Origin: Catenovulum agarivorans DS-2
GTDB lineage: Bacteria; Pseudomonadota; Gammaproteobacteria; Enterobacterales; Alteromonadaceae
Direction of reading: 5' to 3'
NCBI RefSeq assembly: GCF_000568405.1
Contig: NZ_ARZY01000035.1
Location: forward strand, 1-47,276
DNA length: 47,276 nucleotides
Each line of letters begins with the position of its first letter. Positions within the stretch are counted from its first letter, which is position 1. Below, one piece after another: positions 8,137 through 18,500 of the stretch. A program made the translations under genes and the position numbers. The notes beneath the pieces are model-generated. The model made no database searches and was not told where the DNA came from. It saw only the letters and a program-made list of their open reading frames with translations.

Positions 8137-9559
8137 GGACTAAAGCTTCTGACTTAACCCGCTTTATTGGGCCGTTATCCCCTAACAAATACACTTTCTG
8201 CCATTGTGTGCCTTTTTCTCGCGCGGCCACCAATATACGTGCATCTGGATGAGCATCCTGAATAAGCGAGCTCACTGACCAACTGACGCCATTTATGCGC
8301 AATAGCTCGTGTCCTTTGCTAAAACTTTGTCCACCATTTTGGCTATGAAAATCAGCGACAACCGCATCGTTATTTTTTTCTTGGTAAGCAAGGGTGAACT
8401 TAACTTTGTTGTTCGACTCAATCACAAAGTCACCTTCTGAACCACGGTTTTGGGATAACTGGTTGTTTACTTGATGACCGCCAATCCAGGCTTTGCCAGT
8501 CCAACTATAATAACGAGTTTGTTTTGCCCCACCCCAAGGTTGACCAGTATCTTTACCTACATTTATCGACAAGTGCGGATAACCATTAGGCGCTAAATGC
8601 GCTGTGCCATTGAATGTCCACATATCATCACCACCAGTACGCGCCACTAAGGTTTTTTCATCTGCAATTTGCCGGGTAACTGGTATGCTCAAAGGTTCTG
8701 ATTTGACGTTACGCCATGAATTGTTTTTAGTATCAAAAACCATGTAATACAAATCATGTCGCTCTGGAATATGCCCACGTGGATGGCCATTCCAACAATA
8801 GTGATAATCGTACCCCATGATAATGTCGTCGTTTTGCCCACGCGTTGCCCAAACATACCAGCTATCGTGCATATCTCTTTCTTCATGAGGTTTATGCTTT
8901 AAAAACGAAACAGGCTCGGCAAACGTGCGGCCATGATCAGTCGATTTTTGGTAAACCCAATCACTACGATGCGCACCATGACGGTAGATTAAGTAGATAT
9001 CGCCATTGTCCATCTTTAGCGCTTGATTGTATGTGCCAAATACTGAAATATTTTTCAACTCTTGCCATTCACTGATGTCACCGGGGCGCTTAGACACCAC
9101 ATGTTTGTTTCGGCCTGAATTGTAATTTCCCAGCAAATTTTCGCCATGCTCTCGACTACCGCCATGGCCTCCGAAAAACACATGAATATAACCTAGGTCG
9201 TCAATTAACATGGTTGGTTTACCGTGACTATCAGGCTTTTTCCGCTTTGACTTTAATCGCCCCAGATCGCTTTCTCCAGCTTGATACGGGCCTTGCCATT
9301 GCTTAGTGTTATGGTTGTAAGCCGCAACATACGGGTCTGTTAAAGGTCCTTGATAGGAGACATAGGTAATACCATCTTTGTGTATACCAGCTGGGTGCTG
9401 AACTACCGCAACAGGTGTGCCAAGTGCATTGTCGGCAAAATACTCAACCATCTCCACTTCTTCGATTACCGGCGCCTGTTGGATGCTTTTGCAGCCGATT
9501 AACATGGAAAATATAGCAACCGTGAATAATGGAACAACGTGTTTGATTAGCTTTTTCAT
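8123..9559 (-). CDS. PL25 ulvan lyase, lipoprotein
   Basis: Endo-lyase expected to cut ulvan at rhamnose-3-sulfate/uronic-acid links by beta-elimination. A lipoprotein signal (MKKLIKHVVPLFTVAIFSMLIGC) puts it on the cell surface or outer membrane. The propeller domain contains H112 (DSHGKP), H132 (GGHGG), Y177 (GTYNQ), R193 (IYRHGAHRSDWVY) and Y235 (DSWY). All five match the active-site residues I recall for the PL25 enzyme PLSV_3936 (H123, H143, Y188, R204, Y246) with one constant offset of 11. Length of 478 is normal. AAGG lies before the ATG. A copy of the locus promoter motif sits upstream at 9594-9632. It is a close paralogue of the enzyme at 26382-27821. Confidence 0.92.
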   Translation of the reverse strand: MKKLIKHVVPLFTVAIFSMLIGCKSIQQAPVIEEVEMVEYFADNALGTPVAVVQHPAGIHKDGITYVSYQGPLTDPYVAAYNHNTKQWQGPYQAGESDLGRLKSKRKKPDSHGKPTMLIDDLGYIHVFFGGHGGSREHGENLLGNYNSGRNKHVVSKRPGDISEWQELKNISVFGTYNQALKMDNGDIYLIYRHGAHRSDWVYQKSTDHGRTFAEPVSFLKHKPHEERDMHDSWYVWATRGQNDDIIMGYDYHYCWNGHPRGHIPERHDLYYMVFDTKNNSWRNVKSEPLSIPVTRQIADEKTLVARTGGDDMWTFNGTAHLAPNGYPHLSINVGKDTGQPWGGAKQTRYYSWTGKAWIGGHQVNNQLSQNRGSEGDFVIESNNKVKFTLAYQEKNNDAVVADFHSQNGGQSFSKGHELLRINGVSWSVSSLIQDAHPDARILVAAREKGTQWQKVYLLGDNGPIKRVKSEALVLNPQ

Positions 9560-9593
9560 ATCAGAGCCTTGTTGACGTGAATAATTAACTACT

Positions 9594-9632
9594 TTTATAA
9601 GAAAAGCCTTAATGCTGCCAAGTTGCTACCCA
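9594..9632 (-). promoter_or_regulatory. Locus promoter motif, copy 1 (PL25 gene)
   Basis: On the minus strand TGGGTAGCAACTT begins at 9632 and GCTTTTCTTATAAA begins exactly 25 bp later at 9607, 48 bp before the start codon of the PL25 gene. It shares both boxes and their register with five other upstream regions in the window. Confidence 0.7.
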
Positions 9633-9640
9633 AAACAAAT

Positions 9641-9670
9641 AAAAAAAGCTCGCTAGTTACAGCGAGCTTT
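9641..9670 (-). terminator. Intrinsic terminator of PL24 transcript
   Basis: Read on the minus strand, AAGCTCGCT pairs with AGCGAGCTT over a 6-base loop and is followed by a run of seven T. It ends transcription from the PL24 gene, whose stop is about 100 bases upstream; a small inverted-repeat element lies between gene end and terminator. Confidence 0.8.
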
Positions 9671-9674
9671 ATAT

Positions 9675-9751
9675 TAGAGCGTGTTGAACTTTTTGGTATA
9701 AATTTTGTTCAAATTGCTGCAAAAATATACCACAAAGATCAACACGCTCTA
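9675..9751. mobile_element. 77-bp MITE-like element with near-perfect terminal inverted repeats
   Basis: TAGAGCGTGTTGA at the left end and TCAACACGCTCTA at the right end are perfect inverted repeats, and similarity continues inward (GGTATA / TATACC, TTTTG / CAAAA) to give arms of about 32 bases around a 12-base centre. It has no coding capacity. The form is that of a non-autonomous insertion element ended by TA; no matching transposase is in the window. It sits between the PL24 stop codon and the terminator. Confidence 0.65.
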
Positions 9752-9773
9752 GGCTATCAAAAGTCTTTTTAGG

Positions 9774-11360
9774 TTAATTAATGCCTAAATCGATAATTTG
9801 CAAATACAATGGTAATGAGCTGCCTTCGCCTCTTTCCATTAAATAATAATACGCCTTACCGTTTTTAATATGAATTGTACCGTGGTCAAATTGGGTACCG
9901 CCTTTTTGCTGATACATAGGTACAAAATCATTGGTACCGCCTTTGGCTTTTTCTACGTATGGATAACCGTTTTTCAAACCAATGATAAAAATATCATCGC
10001 CAGCTGTATATATTGAGTCACCACCGGTGAAGTCGGTCGAAATTTTAAACTCACTCGCACCAGCGGGTTTGTAGGCATGAATAGCGACTTCTTCATAATC
10101 AGGGCGCTTTCTGTCAGTCGAACGAGCTTTACTAATAATGTGAATGTCTTCGTTTTCCGTGACAGTCCAGTCAAACCCACCAACAATATACACAGAATTC
10201 GGCTCTTGGTGCGTCATATAATCGCCTGGCTCAAACACTTTTATTTCATCAGAGTTCACCAAAGGCCAAGTCATAGGTTCACCTTTATGGTTTTTCCACT
10301 CGCCCATGCCATCAGGATGATCAGAGTATGCGTAATACACACCGTTTTGATATTTGTACCTGTCGTTATTGTCGGCACTACGCTGTTGAAAGCTCACTCT
10401 AAGTTTGCCATTTAGGTACTTCATGTAGCCGTACAAGCCCCAGTTATATGGGTGCCCATGAGTTTTTTGATCTTTGTGATTAAACGGAGTAAAGCGAGTC
10501 CATTTTTGCTTTTCTGCATCGTATTTATTGAAATAATAAGCGCCGTTATTATTGCCCCCCCAGCGCATATAGTGGATTAATGTGCCATCAGTTGTGGTAT
10601 AAAATTTTGGATAAGTTAAAGCGACAAAATTATCTTTATCGGCTAAATCACCCGTCATGGTTAGGTGTTTATAGTCGTCAGGCCCTTCGCTCACTTCGCT
10701 GGTATCTTTTACAAATTGCGCTAATGTGAATTCTTCGTCACTCACGTCTGCAGCGCCTGGAACTGAATATGAATAACGGAAAAAGTCGTTAACAAAACGT
10801 CCTTTAAAACGGCCATTTTCATCATCATCCCGATAGGCGTGCATATCGTAAACCATATGAATAGTGCCATTTAACGGGCTAACGGCTAACCCTATCGTAT
10901 TGTGCGATTCTCCAACTAGAGGGTCTCCACGAAACCCGGTATGTTGATGCGGAAACTCAATGGTTTTAACCTTGCCTGTTTTAGTATTTAAACGCGACAA
11001 CATCACATTACGATTGTCTTTGCCGCCTTTATACCAAGTCATAAATACATAGTGCTTGTATGGTTTTACCGCATCGCCATGCGCCGAAATATTTTTACCA
11101 AAGAAGTAATCATACTCTGGGCCTTTTGATGGATTTTCAAACGTTTTATGATTCAGCTTTTTACCATCAAAATGCAAAGCACCATCGGTAATTTTAGTTT
11201 GGCTTTCTAAAACGACCAAGCCCGCTTGATTGTTTTCAAGAGTAGCAGTTGGTGGCGTATTGTTGGTTGCAGAGCAAGCAGTTAATACAGTAATTGCAAC
11301 CAAACTCTTGAGTGATGATAAGCATGCTACTTTGAGCTTGGATTGTTTAAATTTTTGCAT
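9774..11360 (-). CDS. PL24 ulvan lyase, lipoprotein
   Basis: Endo-acting ulvan lyase. The N-terminus is a lipoprotein signal ending in LTAC. H153 (GESHNT) and H174 (MVYDMHAY) are 21 residues apart, Y250 is in VALTYPKF and R266 in HYMRWGG. These match with one constant offset (7) the catalytic set I recall for the PL24 enzyme LOR_107 (H146, H167, Y243, R259). The propeller runs over the whole mature protein, and 528 residues is the usual length. GGAAG lies before the ATG. Unlike the PL25 and PL38-like genes, its upstream region shows no clear copy of the shared promoter motif, so it may be controlled differently. It ends at the terminator at 9641-9670. Confidence 0.92.
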   Translation of the reverse strand: MQKFKQSKLKVACLSSLKSLVAITVLTACSATNNTPPTATLENNQAGLVVLESQTKITDGALHFDGKKLNHKTFENPSKGPEYDYFFGKNISAHGDAVKPYKHYVFMTWYKGGKDNRNVMLSRLNTKTGKVKTIEFPHQHTGFRGDPLVGESHNTIGLAVSPLNGTIHMVYDMHAYRDDDENGRFKGRFVNDFFRYSYSVPGAADVSDEEFTLAQFVKDTSEVSEGPDDYKHLTMTGDLADKDNFVALTYPKFYTTTDGTLIHYMRWGGNNNGAYYFNKYDAEKQKWTRFTPFNHKDQKTHGHPYNWGLYGYMKYLNGKLRVSFQQRSADNNDRYKYQNGVYYAYSDHPDGMGEWKNHKGEPMTWPLVNSDEIKVFEPGDYMTHQEPNSVYIVGGFDWTVTENEDIHIISKARSTDRKRPDYEEVAIHAYKPAGASEFKISTDFTGGDSIYTAGDDIFIIGLKNGYPYVEKAKGGTNDFVPMYQQKGGTQFDHGTIHIKNGKAYYYLMERGEGSSLPLYLQIIDLGIN

Positions 11361-11725
11361 CGAGTTTTGCTTCCAGTTTTATCAAATAGGGACAATGACA
11401 TGCTTACTCACGCAAACACGCATAAGTAAGCAAATTCAATCATCCGTTTAATATAGACGAAAATATTAATTATTCAACTAAGCTGGTCGCATCAAGCTGA
11501 TAATGGTAATCAGCTTGACCGGTAAAAAAACACTACTCAATTACAACTAACTGATAGTGAGACCATCACGTTGCGCCGTAGTTAAGGCTTTTTACCTCAC
11601 CATTGGAAATACTTGGCATAGAACCAAAACCAAAATCTCCTTTTCTAGAAAACCAAGGGGAAAGCAACAAAGCAATGGAATTACTCGTGTGCAATAGGAA
11701 CAAACTCAGCTCTAAATGTCTAATC
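11361..11725. other. Intergenic 365 bp with a perfect hairpin and a possible gene remnant
   Basis: Positions 11361-11460 are the PL24 leader. TCAAGCTGAT (11493-11502) and ATCAGCTTGA (11510-11519) form a perfect 10-bp stem with a 7-base loop, a possible terminator for the PL38-like gene although no T-run follows. On the minus strand, one frame just past the PL38 stop stays open to 11566 and would encode SPWFSRKGDFGFGS then MPSISNGEVKSLNYGAT; it has no start of its own and could be the tail of a lost gene. Confidence 0.3.
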
Positions 11726-13192
11726 TCAGAACTGTGGTGCATAGGTTAAAATCTCGACAGGTGTCAATTTATCATTGCCATGTAAGCCACTTGGGAGGAT
11801 TTTCACCCCCAACATCAACTGAGCTATAGTGAATTTTGGTAAAGCCAAATTAGCAAATGATGGCTCAACTCCACCGCCAGTAATTTGCTTCCATTTCCAT
11901 GCCTTTGGGTTGGAGAAATAGGGCACTACAAAGTCAAAAGCAGTTCTTAAACTAACGCCGTCAGGGCGCGTGTAATTCCACAAATCATTGCTGGTATGAC
12001 GACGACTTAAGTCAGTAATGCGAGCAAAGGCCCAAAGGTTATTCACTGTGTAATTCACGGATTTGGTCCGAGATAATTCTGCAGGCTGGCGGCCATTAGA
12101 GTCAATTTGTGAATCTATGCGCGATTTTGCAACATTGATTTGTGCATTTGCATCGTTCAATTTACCCAAATATAACTGCAGGCTAAGAGCTTGATAGTCG
12201 TAGTTAGTCCCATGGTTATTACCCCGAGTACTTTCTCTGATGCCTAATTCACTGGTGGTTAACCAAGTATAATAATCACTAAACCAATCTTGCATGCGTT
12301 GTTTGGCCCGTTCATCCCACATATTGTGCTTTTCTATTAATTGCACAGCGGTAATCACTTGGCCAATATCTGTAAAATCTATCACAGCAAAGTTAGAGCC
12401 ATCACTTTTGCCAGGTATTGCTTTGCCGTAGTTTAAATTGGGATTCATTCTAGTCGCTTTATCAACAAACCAAGTTTGGACAATTTCTCGTACCTTTTGC
12501 AAATAATCAGTTTTGCCAGACATATAAAAGGCAAGATTTAGTATTTCGAGTGACTTGAGCATGTTTTTTCTGCGTGACCAGTCGGTTGCAGGTCCAGAGC
12601 TATCTCGATTGAACTCTCCGTCTCGGTAAACCCAAGGCAAGCCATCAGGTTTAGTTGGATCAGGCCAATAATAGGCTCCAATAGTATGGTAGTCATGAAT
12701 ATCACCACTTGCAGCAATTAAGGTTTTGTTGGTGACTGGATCAACCGCTTTAACCAACTCAATATCTGCGAGCTTAATTAGCGCATTATATGCAGCAACA
12801 TATAGAGGGTTTCCGGCTTCAATTGCGGTTTTAGCTATATTGAGTCGTTCTTCATCTATACAAATTAAACTATCAGCGCCGCTATTTGGACTATCGGATT
12901 CGCTTACCTTGTATTGAACAGCACTGTTTTTATACGTCGACAAATTAGTGCCTGTTATGGTTTTAACAGAACCGAGGTCATTCACCACGCTAGCATTAGA
13001 GCCCTCAGCGCTCCAACGCGAAGTATCGCGTGTATCTCGGTCTAATAAATTTTTTGCAATGTTTAGAGTCTGCTGCGGTTGAATGAATTCAATAGTATAA
13101 GGAGTTGCTTGTTGTGTGCTAGCACTAGTAGAAAGCAAAACGCCAGTGGCAAGTAAGTTTAAAGTAAAAGTGTTGTACTTTTGTTTGGTCAT
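11726..13192 (-). CDS. Alginate-lyase-superfamily polysaccharide lyase (PL38-like)
   Basis: Secreted lyase of the PF05426 (alpha/alpha toroid) type, closest in motif content to PL38 glucuronan lyases. I start it at the ATG at 13192 (MTKQKYNTF), which has a strong GGGGGG ribosome-binding site and a Sec signal ending near STSAS; the frame runs on upstream to 13279 without a better start. Motifs: SGDIHDYHTIGAYYWPDP, GLPWVYRDGEFNRDS, ESTRGNNHGTNYDYQAL (Asn-His pair near residue 326, the neutraliser/base region in this superfamily), and NLWAFARITDLSRRH. It is a paralogue of the protein at 23547-25175 but lacks the lipobox, Thr-Pro linker and VCBS domain of that one. A glucuronic-acid-rich substrate, possibly within ulvan, is inferred. 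A good promoter-motif copy lies 75 bp upstream. Confidence 0.8.
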   Translation of the reverse strand: MTKQKYNTFTLNLLATGVLLSTSASTQQATPYTIEFIQPQQTLNIAKNLLDRDTRDTSRWSAEGSNASVVNDLGSVKTITGTNLSTYKNSAVQYKVSESDSPNSGADSLICIDEERLNIAKTAIEAGNPLYVAAYNALIKLADIELVKAVDPVTNKTLIAASGDIHDYHTIGAYYWPDPTKPDGLPWVYRDGEFNRDSSGPATDWSRRKNMLKSLEILNLAFYMSGKTDYLQKVREIVQTWFVDKATRMNPNLNYGKAIPGKSDGSNFAVIDFTDIGQVITAVQLIEKHNMWDERAKQRMQDWFSDYYTWLTTSELGIRESTRGNNHGTNYDYQALSLQLYLGKLNDANAQINVAKSRIDSQIDSNGRQPAELSRTKSVNYTVNNLWAFARITDLSRRHTSNDLWNYTRPDGVSLRTAFDFVVPYFSNPKAWKWKQITGGGVEPSFANLALPKFTIAQLMLGVKILPSGLHGNDKLTPVEILTYAPQF

Positions 13193-13253
13193 AAACCCCC
13201 CAGAAAATCTAGTTTTGTATATTTGTAGTGGATAAGGGCATGTTTTTACTTGC

Positions 13254-13292
13254 CTATTGGGAATAGCGAGCAAATGCAAAAAGTGCTACCCC
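13254..13292 (-). promoter_or_regulatory. Locus promoter motif, copy 2 (PL38-like gene)
   Basis: Minus-strand GGGGTAGCACTTTTTG begins at 13292; GCTATTCCCAATAG begins 25 bp later at 13267, 75 bp before the start codon. Both boxes agree with the other copies. Confidence 0.7.
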
Positions 13293-13318
13293 TTGTTAAA
13301 CAAAATACGACTTAGTTA

Positions 13319-13514
13319 ACCTGAACTCTGGATAACAAGTTAGCTACCTCATTGTTATTATTAGTTAAGTTTGTCTATGGTCATTCTAGAGAGATAGTTA
13401 TTCTTAGAACAAGGCGAATTTGCGTACGTAATAGCTGGCTATTACTAGCGAATGCAACGCAGTTATAAGGATAAATAGCCTCTAGAAAGCAAGTTGTTAT
13501 CCAGAGTTGAGGTT
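13319..13514. repeat. Nested palindromic repeat element, copy 1 (about 196 bp)
   Basis: Outer inverted repeats AACCTGAACTCTGGATAACA (left) and its near-complement (GTTATCCAGAGTTGAGGTT, right) agree at about 22 of 24 positions. Inside is a second long palindrome from TCTAGAG near 13386 to CTCTAGA near 13486, centred on GTAATAGC-TG-GCTATTAC (about 13427-13444). A degenerate second copy lies near 38.1-38.3 kb, sharing the exact 19-mer GGATAAATAGCCTCTAGAA. There is no coding capacity; it looks like a dispersed non-autonomous element able to form a cruciform. It separates two outward-facing promoter motifs. Confidence 0.75.
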
Positions 13515-13559
13515 AGTTACACAGCTAAAACTCGTTCAGATGCGTTTTTAGCGCTATTT

Positions 13560-13598
13560 GGGGTAGCAATTATTTAACTAACTCGCTTTTGTTAATAG
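13560..13598 (+). promoter_or_regulatory. Locus promoter motif, copy 3 (GH88 gene)
   Basis: GGGGTAGCAATTATTT starts at 13560 and GCTTTTGTTAATAG starts 25 bp later at 13585, 54 bp before the GH88 start codon. It is the closest copy to the consensus. Confidence 0.72.
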
Positions 13599-13638
13599 TT
13601 ATCGTTTTTCAACACATCGTATTAAAAGTGGAAGTATT

Positions 13639-15300
13639 ATGAAAAAACAAAGTTTAGTTCAGATGCTCGTTTCAACCATATTGATTGCAGGCTGTTCGCA
13701 GCAGCAACCAACTGAAATACAGCCAAAACAACCATCGTCTGTGAGCACTTTTTCTGTAGAGCAAGCACGCGAAAATTTAACTTTTGCTAAAGATCAATAT
13801 TTGAAAATGATCGAGCACGTCGAAAATAAACGGCATCAGTACAACCGCCCTGCATGCGAACAAGATCCAACTATGATTTGTATCCCTAGGTCGCAAGAGC
13901 ACGGCGGTATATTTATGGAAAAATACGCTAAATGGACCAATGGCTTTTTTCCAGGATTAATGTGGAAGCTATTGGCGAATAAACAAGAGATAGAATGGAA
14001 CGAAGGAGAAGAGCAAAAGCTATATCAAAGTGCTAAGTATTTTCAGCAAGCGTTGGAAAACGATGCGAGTCTCGCCTCAACTCATGATCTAGGTTTTATG
14101 CTATATGATTCATACGGTGAAGCGCTACATTACGAAGGTTTAGACTCAACTACTCGGCAAAAATATATTCAATTACTTGATACTGGCCGTGCGACCTTAG
14201 CAACACGATTCAGCGATCAAGAAGGTGTGATTAAGTCGTGGGACTTTGAGCCGCATATGAAGCTAACCACCATGGAAAACGGTGAGCAAAAAGTCGGCTT
14301 TTATTCACTGTCTGACCCATGGACTTTCCCTGTTATTATCGACAATATGATGAACCTGGAGTACTTATTCGATAGTGATGTTGAAAGATATCACCACATT
14401 GGATTTAGCCATGCTGAGCAAACCATGGTGAACCATTATTTTTATGATGAAGCCGACACAGCGAAACAATACCCATTGTCATACCATGTTTTTGACTATG
14501 GCGAAAACAAACCAGGCAACTGGCAAGGTTTAGGTAATGTATCGGCTTGGGCGCGCGGTCAAGGTTGGTCGTTATATGGATATTTAACTGTAGTTGAAGC
14601 TATGCAGCGCGCTAGAACCGATTTAAGCAACTATCCCGATTTTACCGCCCACTTGCATAGATTATTAGCATCGGTTGAACATTTGCTCGGTGATCAATAT
14701 GTCCCTTATTGGGATTTTTGGGCAGCCCGCGATAACGCTTATGAATACGCAGAAAATAAATCTCCAGAAACAGCCGTTTATTCAGGTATTTTAGAGTTAT
14801 GTGCTAAACGTTTAGAGGAGCATATCACCCCCTATAAAGGTTATCGACCACAGGTGCTGGAAGCTTCAATGTTATCTGAAGAATCACGCAATCGCCTAGC
14901 AGGTAAGAAAAACTGGTACGGTGAAGAGGTAATACAAGGTGATAAATTGGTACCTTGCGGCTCAAAACCTTATCCAGCTAGCCATCAAAAAATACCTAGA
15001 GATACCTCGGCATCAGCATTGTTTGCTTCAGCGTTCTACCGCTTTGCAACTATCACTAAGGACGTTGAATTACGTCAAAGATACGCAAAGTTAGCAGACA
15101 ATATTATGTTGGAGCTCACGCAAAACTACCGAACTGACCGCAATACAAACCGAGAAATCAGCCAAGATCTAGGTTTTGTTTTAGCCGAAGCAACCGGCAA
15201 TATGGGCAGCGCAGGTGAAATTGATACGCCAATTGTTTATGGTGATTTCTATTTTGTCGAAGCCAACATTCGCAAAATAGCGTACGAATTAAGCCGATAA
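13639..15300 (+). CDS. GH88 unsaturated glucuronyl hydrolase, lipoprotein
   Basis: Removes the unsaturated uronic acid that lyases leave at the non-reducing end of oligosaccharides. Lipoprotein signal MKKQSLVQMLVSTILIAGC. The family core follows: WTNGFFPGLMWKL, HDLGFMLYDSYGEALHYEGL with the first candidate catalytic Asp (D150), IIDNMMNLEYLF with the second (D235), GNWQGLGNVSAWARGQGWSL, PYWDFWAARD and IPRDTSASALFASAFYR. At 553 residues it is longer than classical GH88 enzymes because of an N-terminal extension and insertions. The enzyme at 28919-30601 is a close paralogue. GAAG lies before the ATG. It has its own promoter-motif copy and stands directly upstream of the TonB-dependent receptor, on the same strand. 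Which lyase products it takes is not visible; PL24, PL25 and PL38-like products all fit. Confidence 0.9.
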   Translation: MKKQSLVQMLVSTILIAGCSQQQPTEIQPKQPSSVSTFSVEQARENLTFAKDQYLKMIEHVENKRHQYNRPACEQDPTMICIPRSQEHGGIFMEKYAKWTNGFFPGLMWKLLANKQEIEWNEGEEQKLYQSAKYFQQALENDASLASTHDLGFMLYDSYGEALHYEGLDSTTRQKYIQLLDTGRATLATRFSDQEGVIKSWDFEPHMKLTTMENGEQKVGFYSLSDPWTFPVIIDNMMNLEYLFDSDVERYHHIGFSHAEQTMVNHYFYDEADTAKQYPLSYHVFDYGENKPGNWQGLGNVSAWARGQGWSLYGYLTVVEAMQRARTDLSNYPDFTAHLHRLLASVEHLLGDQYVPYWDFWAARDNAYEYAENKSPETAVYSGILELCAKRLEEHITPYKGYRPQVLEASMLSEESRNRLAGKKNWYGEEVIQGDKLVPCGSKPYPASHQKIPRDTSASALFASAFYRFATITKDVELRQRYAKLADNIMLELTQNYRTDRNTNREISQDLGFVLAEATGNMGSAGEIDTPIVYGDFYFVEANIRKIAYELSR

Positions 15301-15308
15301 ACCCAAAT

Positions 15309-15327
15309 AGCGCCACGTCGTGGCGCT
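15309..15327 (+). terminator. Short hairpin after GH88 gene
   Basis: AGCGCCAC and GTGGCGCT form a perfect 8-bp stem with a 3-base loop, 9 bases after the stop. No T-run follows, so it may be only a partial terminator before the receptor promoter. Confidence 0.45.
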
Positions 15328-15420
15328 AATGATTCCACACTAGCAACAACCAACTAACGCAGTTCCCTCCGACCACAATTTAACAAAAAAAACCATTTTA
15401 AATCACATTTTGTCAAAAAA

Positions 15421-15459
15421 GGGGTACTAATTTGCATTTCGTCTTGCTGTTCTTATTGA
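15421..15459 (+). promoter_or_regulatory. Locus promoter motif, copy 4 (TonB receptor operon)
   Basis: GGGGTACTAATTTGC starts at 15421 and GCTGTTCTTATTG starts 25 bp later at 15446, 66 bp before the receptor ATG. The first box differs from consensus at two positions (ACTAA for AGCAA). Confidence 0.68.
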
Positions 15460-15511
15460 AGCACTTGCTTCTTAGTACAGAAAAATTCCATATATGGGGA
15501 AATAACTTGTA

Positions 15512-18500
15512 ATGAATAAGAACACAAACAATCAAAAACAACATAGCGTTGGCAAATCGCTATTAGTTGGAGGGTCGGCTAGCTTGCTGATGTCGCTTTT
15601 CACGCCATCAGTATTGGCGGCAGAAGTCAGTTCAGTACTAAATGCCAACAACAATGAAAGTGAAGAAGTAGAAACAATTGAAGTGACTGGTGTACGTGGC
15701 TCTTTAGAATCGGCATTGCTAGAAAAACGCGAAGCACTATCAATTGTGGATGCTATTTCAGCTAAAGATATGGACTCCTTGCCAGCACTTGATTTAGGTG
15801 AAGCAATGCAATCTATCCCGGGTGTGCAGTTAAATACGGATGACTCAGGTCGCAATTCACATATCACTTTGCGTGGTCTACCGGGCGGTTATGCAAAAGT
15901 CATTGCTGAAGGGCAATCTTTTGCAATACCCAGCCGTAGCCGCGGTGTGGTTGGCGCATCTAATCCATTTGGTGCATTTGAAGCCAGCGTATTTGATGGA
16001 GTCACCGTCATTAAAGCAACTACGGCTGATTTACAAGAAGGTGGTATGGCCGGTGTGGTAAATAAAAAGCTACAACGTGCGCTGGGTTCAAAAGACGGTA
16101 AATATTCAGTTGGCATTGGTGGCCGCTATGAAGAGTTGACAGATGACTGGAACACAACCTTTAAGCTATCCGCATCAAAGCACATTATTAAAGACAAACT
16201 CGCAGTTGCGATAAAAATGGCTGGTTCAAAGCAAGTTTTCCGTAGCGACACCGCCAACTTTACCGAATATGTCGCGTTAAATTCATTAAGCAACAATCAA
16301 ACTGTCTACAATGGATTAATTTCACCAGAAGACCTAGAAGCCTATAAAGCAGAACATGGCATTAACGAGCCACTTTCTGTTGTCAAAGCAATTGGTAAAG
16401 CGCATCAGGTCACAGTCAATAACCGAGGCAGACGGTTTTCAACAACAGGCAACATTGAGTGGAAGCCAACGGATGAGCTAAAGCTAGGTGCGAACTTTCT
16501 TTATACAATAAAGAACATGGACGACAGCAATATGGAAGATGTGTTGTTTCAAGTAGATAGAGGCTCACAGCTAGATACACAAAGGCTAACGCCATTAAGT
16601 GCACCTATTCGCTTAGACGATATTGCCAACCCAGATTACAATTCCGAAACAGATAATCCGGATATGGCTACGATTCCTGTCTATGCGGTTACTCACTCAA
16701 AAATGACCAATGTGTCTTATAAACCATCTAACCGATTACAAACATCAAAAGATGAAGCCAAAGGGATATTTTTATACGCTGACTATGTCAAAGATGATTG
16801 GAAACTAGATGCAACTGTCACCAGATCAAGTTCTGTGAGTGAAGCGTCACAAGAAGGCATAGATCTGCGCTTATCCAACAAAACCAATAATAGATATCAA
16901 GACTTAGATGACGGTCAGAGATATACCTATGCAGTGACTGGTATTAATGGGGAAGTCAATACTGGACGCGGCAATTTAAAAAATGCATTTGCAACCGTTG
17001 AGGGATTTGAAGACTATCACTACGCCGATGTAAATGGCATTTTTCAACAAACGGACCCTGCAACTGGCGAACTGATTTATGATCTGGGCGACAATGCGTG
17101 GAAGCGCTTTGACAACGGTTGGACGCCCGTTCGGGTGACACGGTTTGGTAGCAACCTAGATCCAAAAATTAATCCTGTTGATTATGATGACTACCCGCAA
17201 GATTATTTCTACAACAAAGCTGTTGAAGCACTTCAAAAAGCTAAAGACCCACTGACTGAAGAAAACATAGCCGCTGAATTGGCAGAGCAAAAAGCCGAAA
17301 TTGGCGGTAAATCACTCGATTTTTACGTCAATGGCCGATACGAGCGTCCTGAACGTGATATGAAATCCTTTGAATTTAATGCTGAACGCTACACTGATAT
17401 CGGCGGCGATTCATTCTTGCTCACCAGTGTTAAGAGTGGTTTTCGTCATTCACGTGAAACCTTAGAAGCTTATGACCGGAGACTGGGTAGTGGCGGTATC
17501 AGTGTAGGTTTGCTCGATGGCAGTGAGTTTTATAAAGATCAGTTAACCTCAGATAGCCAAAATGAATTTTTTAATGGTGACTACCCCAATCACTTTGGTT
17601 CAGATGCTGGCTGGCAAGTACTTGACTCTAAAAACCTCAAAGAGATTATTCAAACGGACATGGTCGCTCTAGACGAAAACGGTGAGGTTGATGACAGGTT
17701 CAAAAAAATACCTGGACTTGGATTTGCCGAAAAGTTAACCACCTTTGAAGATGGGGCTGTCGTCAATGCAAATTTCCGCCAAAACTTCAGCGCGGACCAA
17801 GCAATAAATGCTGTATATTTAATGGGTAAATTTGAAGGTTACCTTGGCGATTTCAGTTATACAGGTAATGCGGGTGTACGTTACGTTGAAACATCAAATG
17901 ACGTGGTTGGACAAGGCTTTAACATAGATGGTAATGCGGTTGCTATATTAACAGAAACCAATTATACCAACACCTTACCTTCATTTAATCTTGCAGTAGA
18001 TTTAACCGATGATGTGGTGTTTAGATCGGCGTATTCAAAAGCACTTGTGCGTCCTAACCTGTTGTCGCAAACCCCTAGCCCAGTTAATACCAGTAATGAT
18101 AATCGAGTCAGACTCGAAAACTCAAAAGCAGAAGTATTACCCTATACGTCAGATAACTACGACCTTTCATTAGCTTGGTACAACCGCGACGGTTCATCTA
18201 TTTCTGCCGGTTTTTTCTATAAAGAAATTGAAGGAAAAATTGTCAGTGAATCGATTTGTCCTATCGGCAACCATGAACAATGGGGTACGGGCGAACTAGG
18301 ACGAGACACTGAAGGCAACTGCATTGAGGTAGGCGAATATCAAGCCGAAAATGGTGAAGTCTATTTCAACCGAGACGTCAGTATTAAACATACTTACAAC
18401 AGTGACATTCCAGTTAAGGTTTATGGTTACGAGCTATCAATTCAACAAAAATTGGATTTCTTAGCATATCCATGGAACGGTTTTGGCGGCAAGCTCAACT

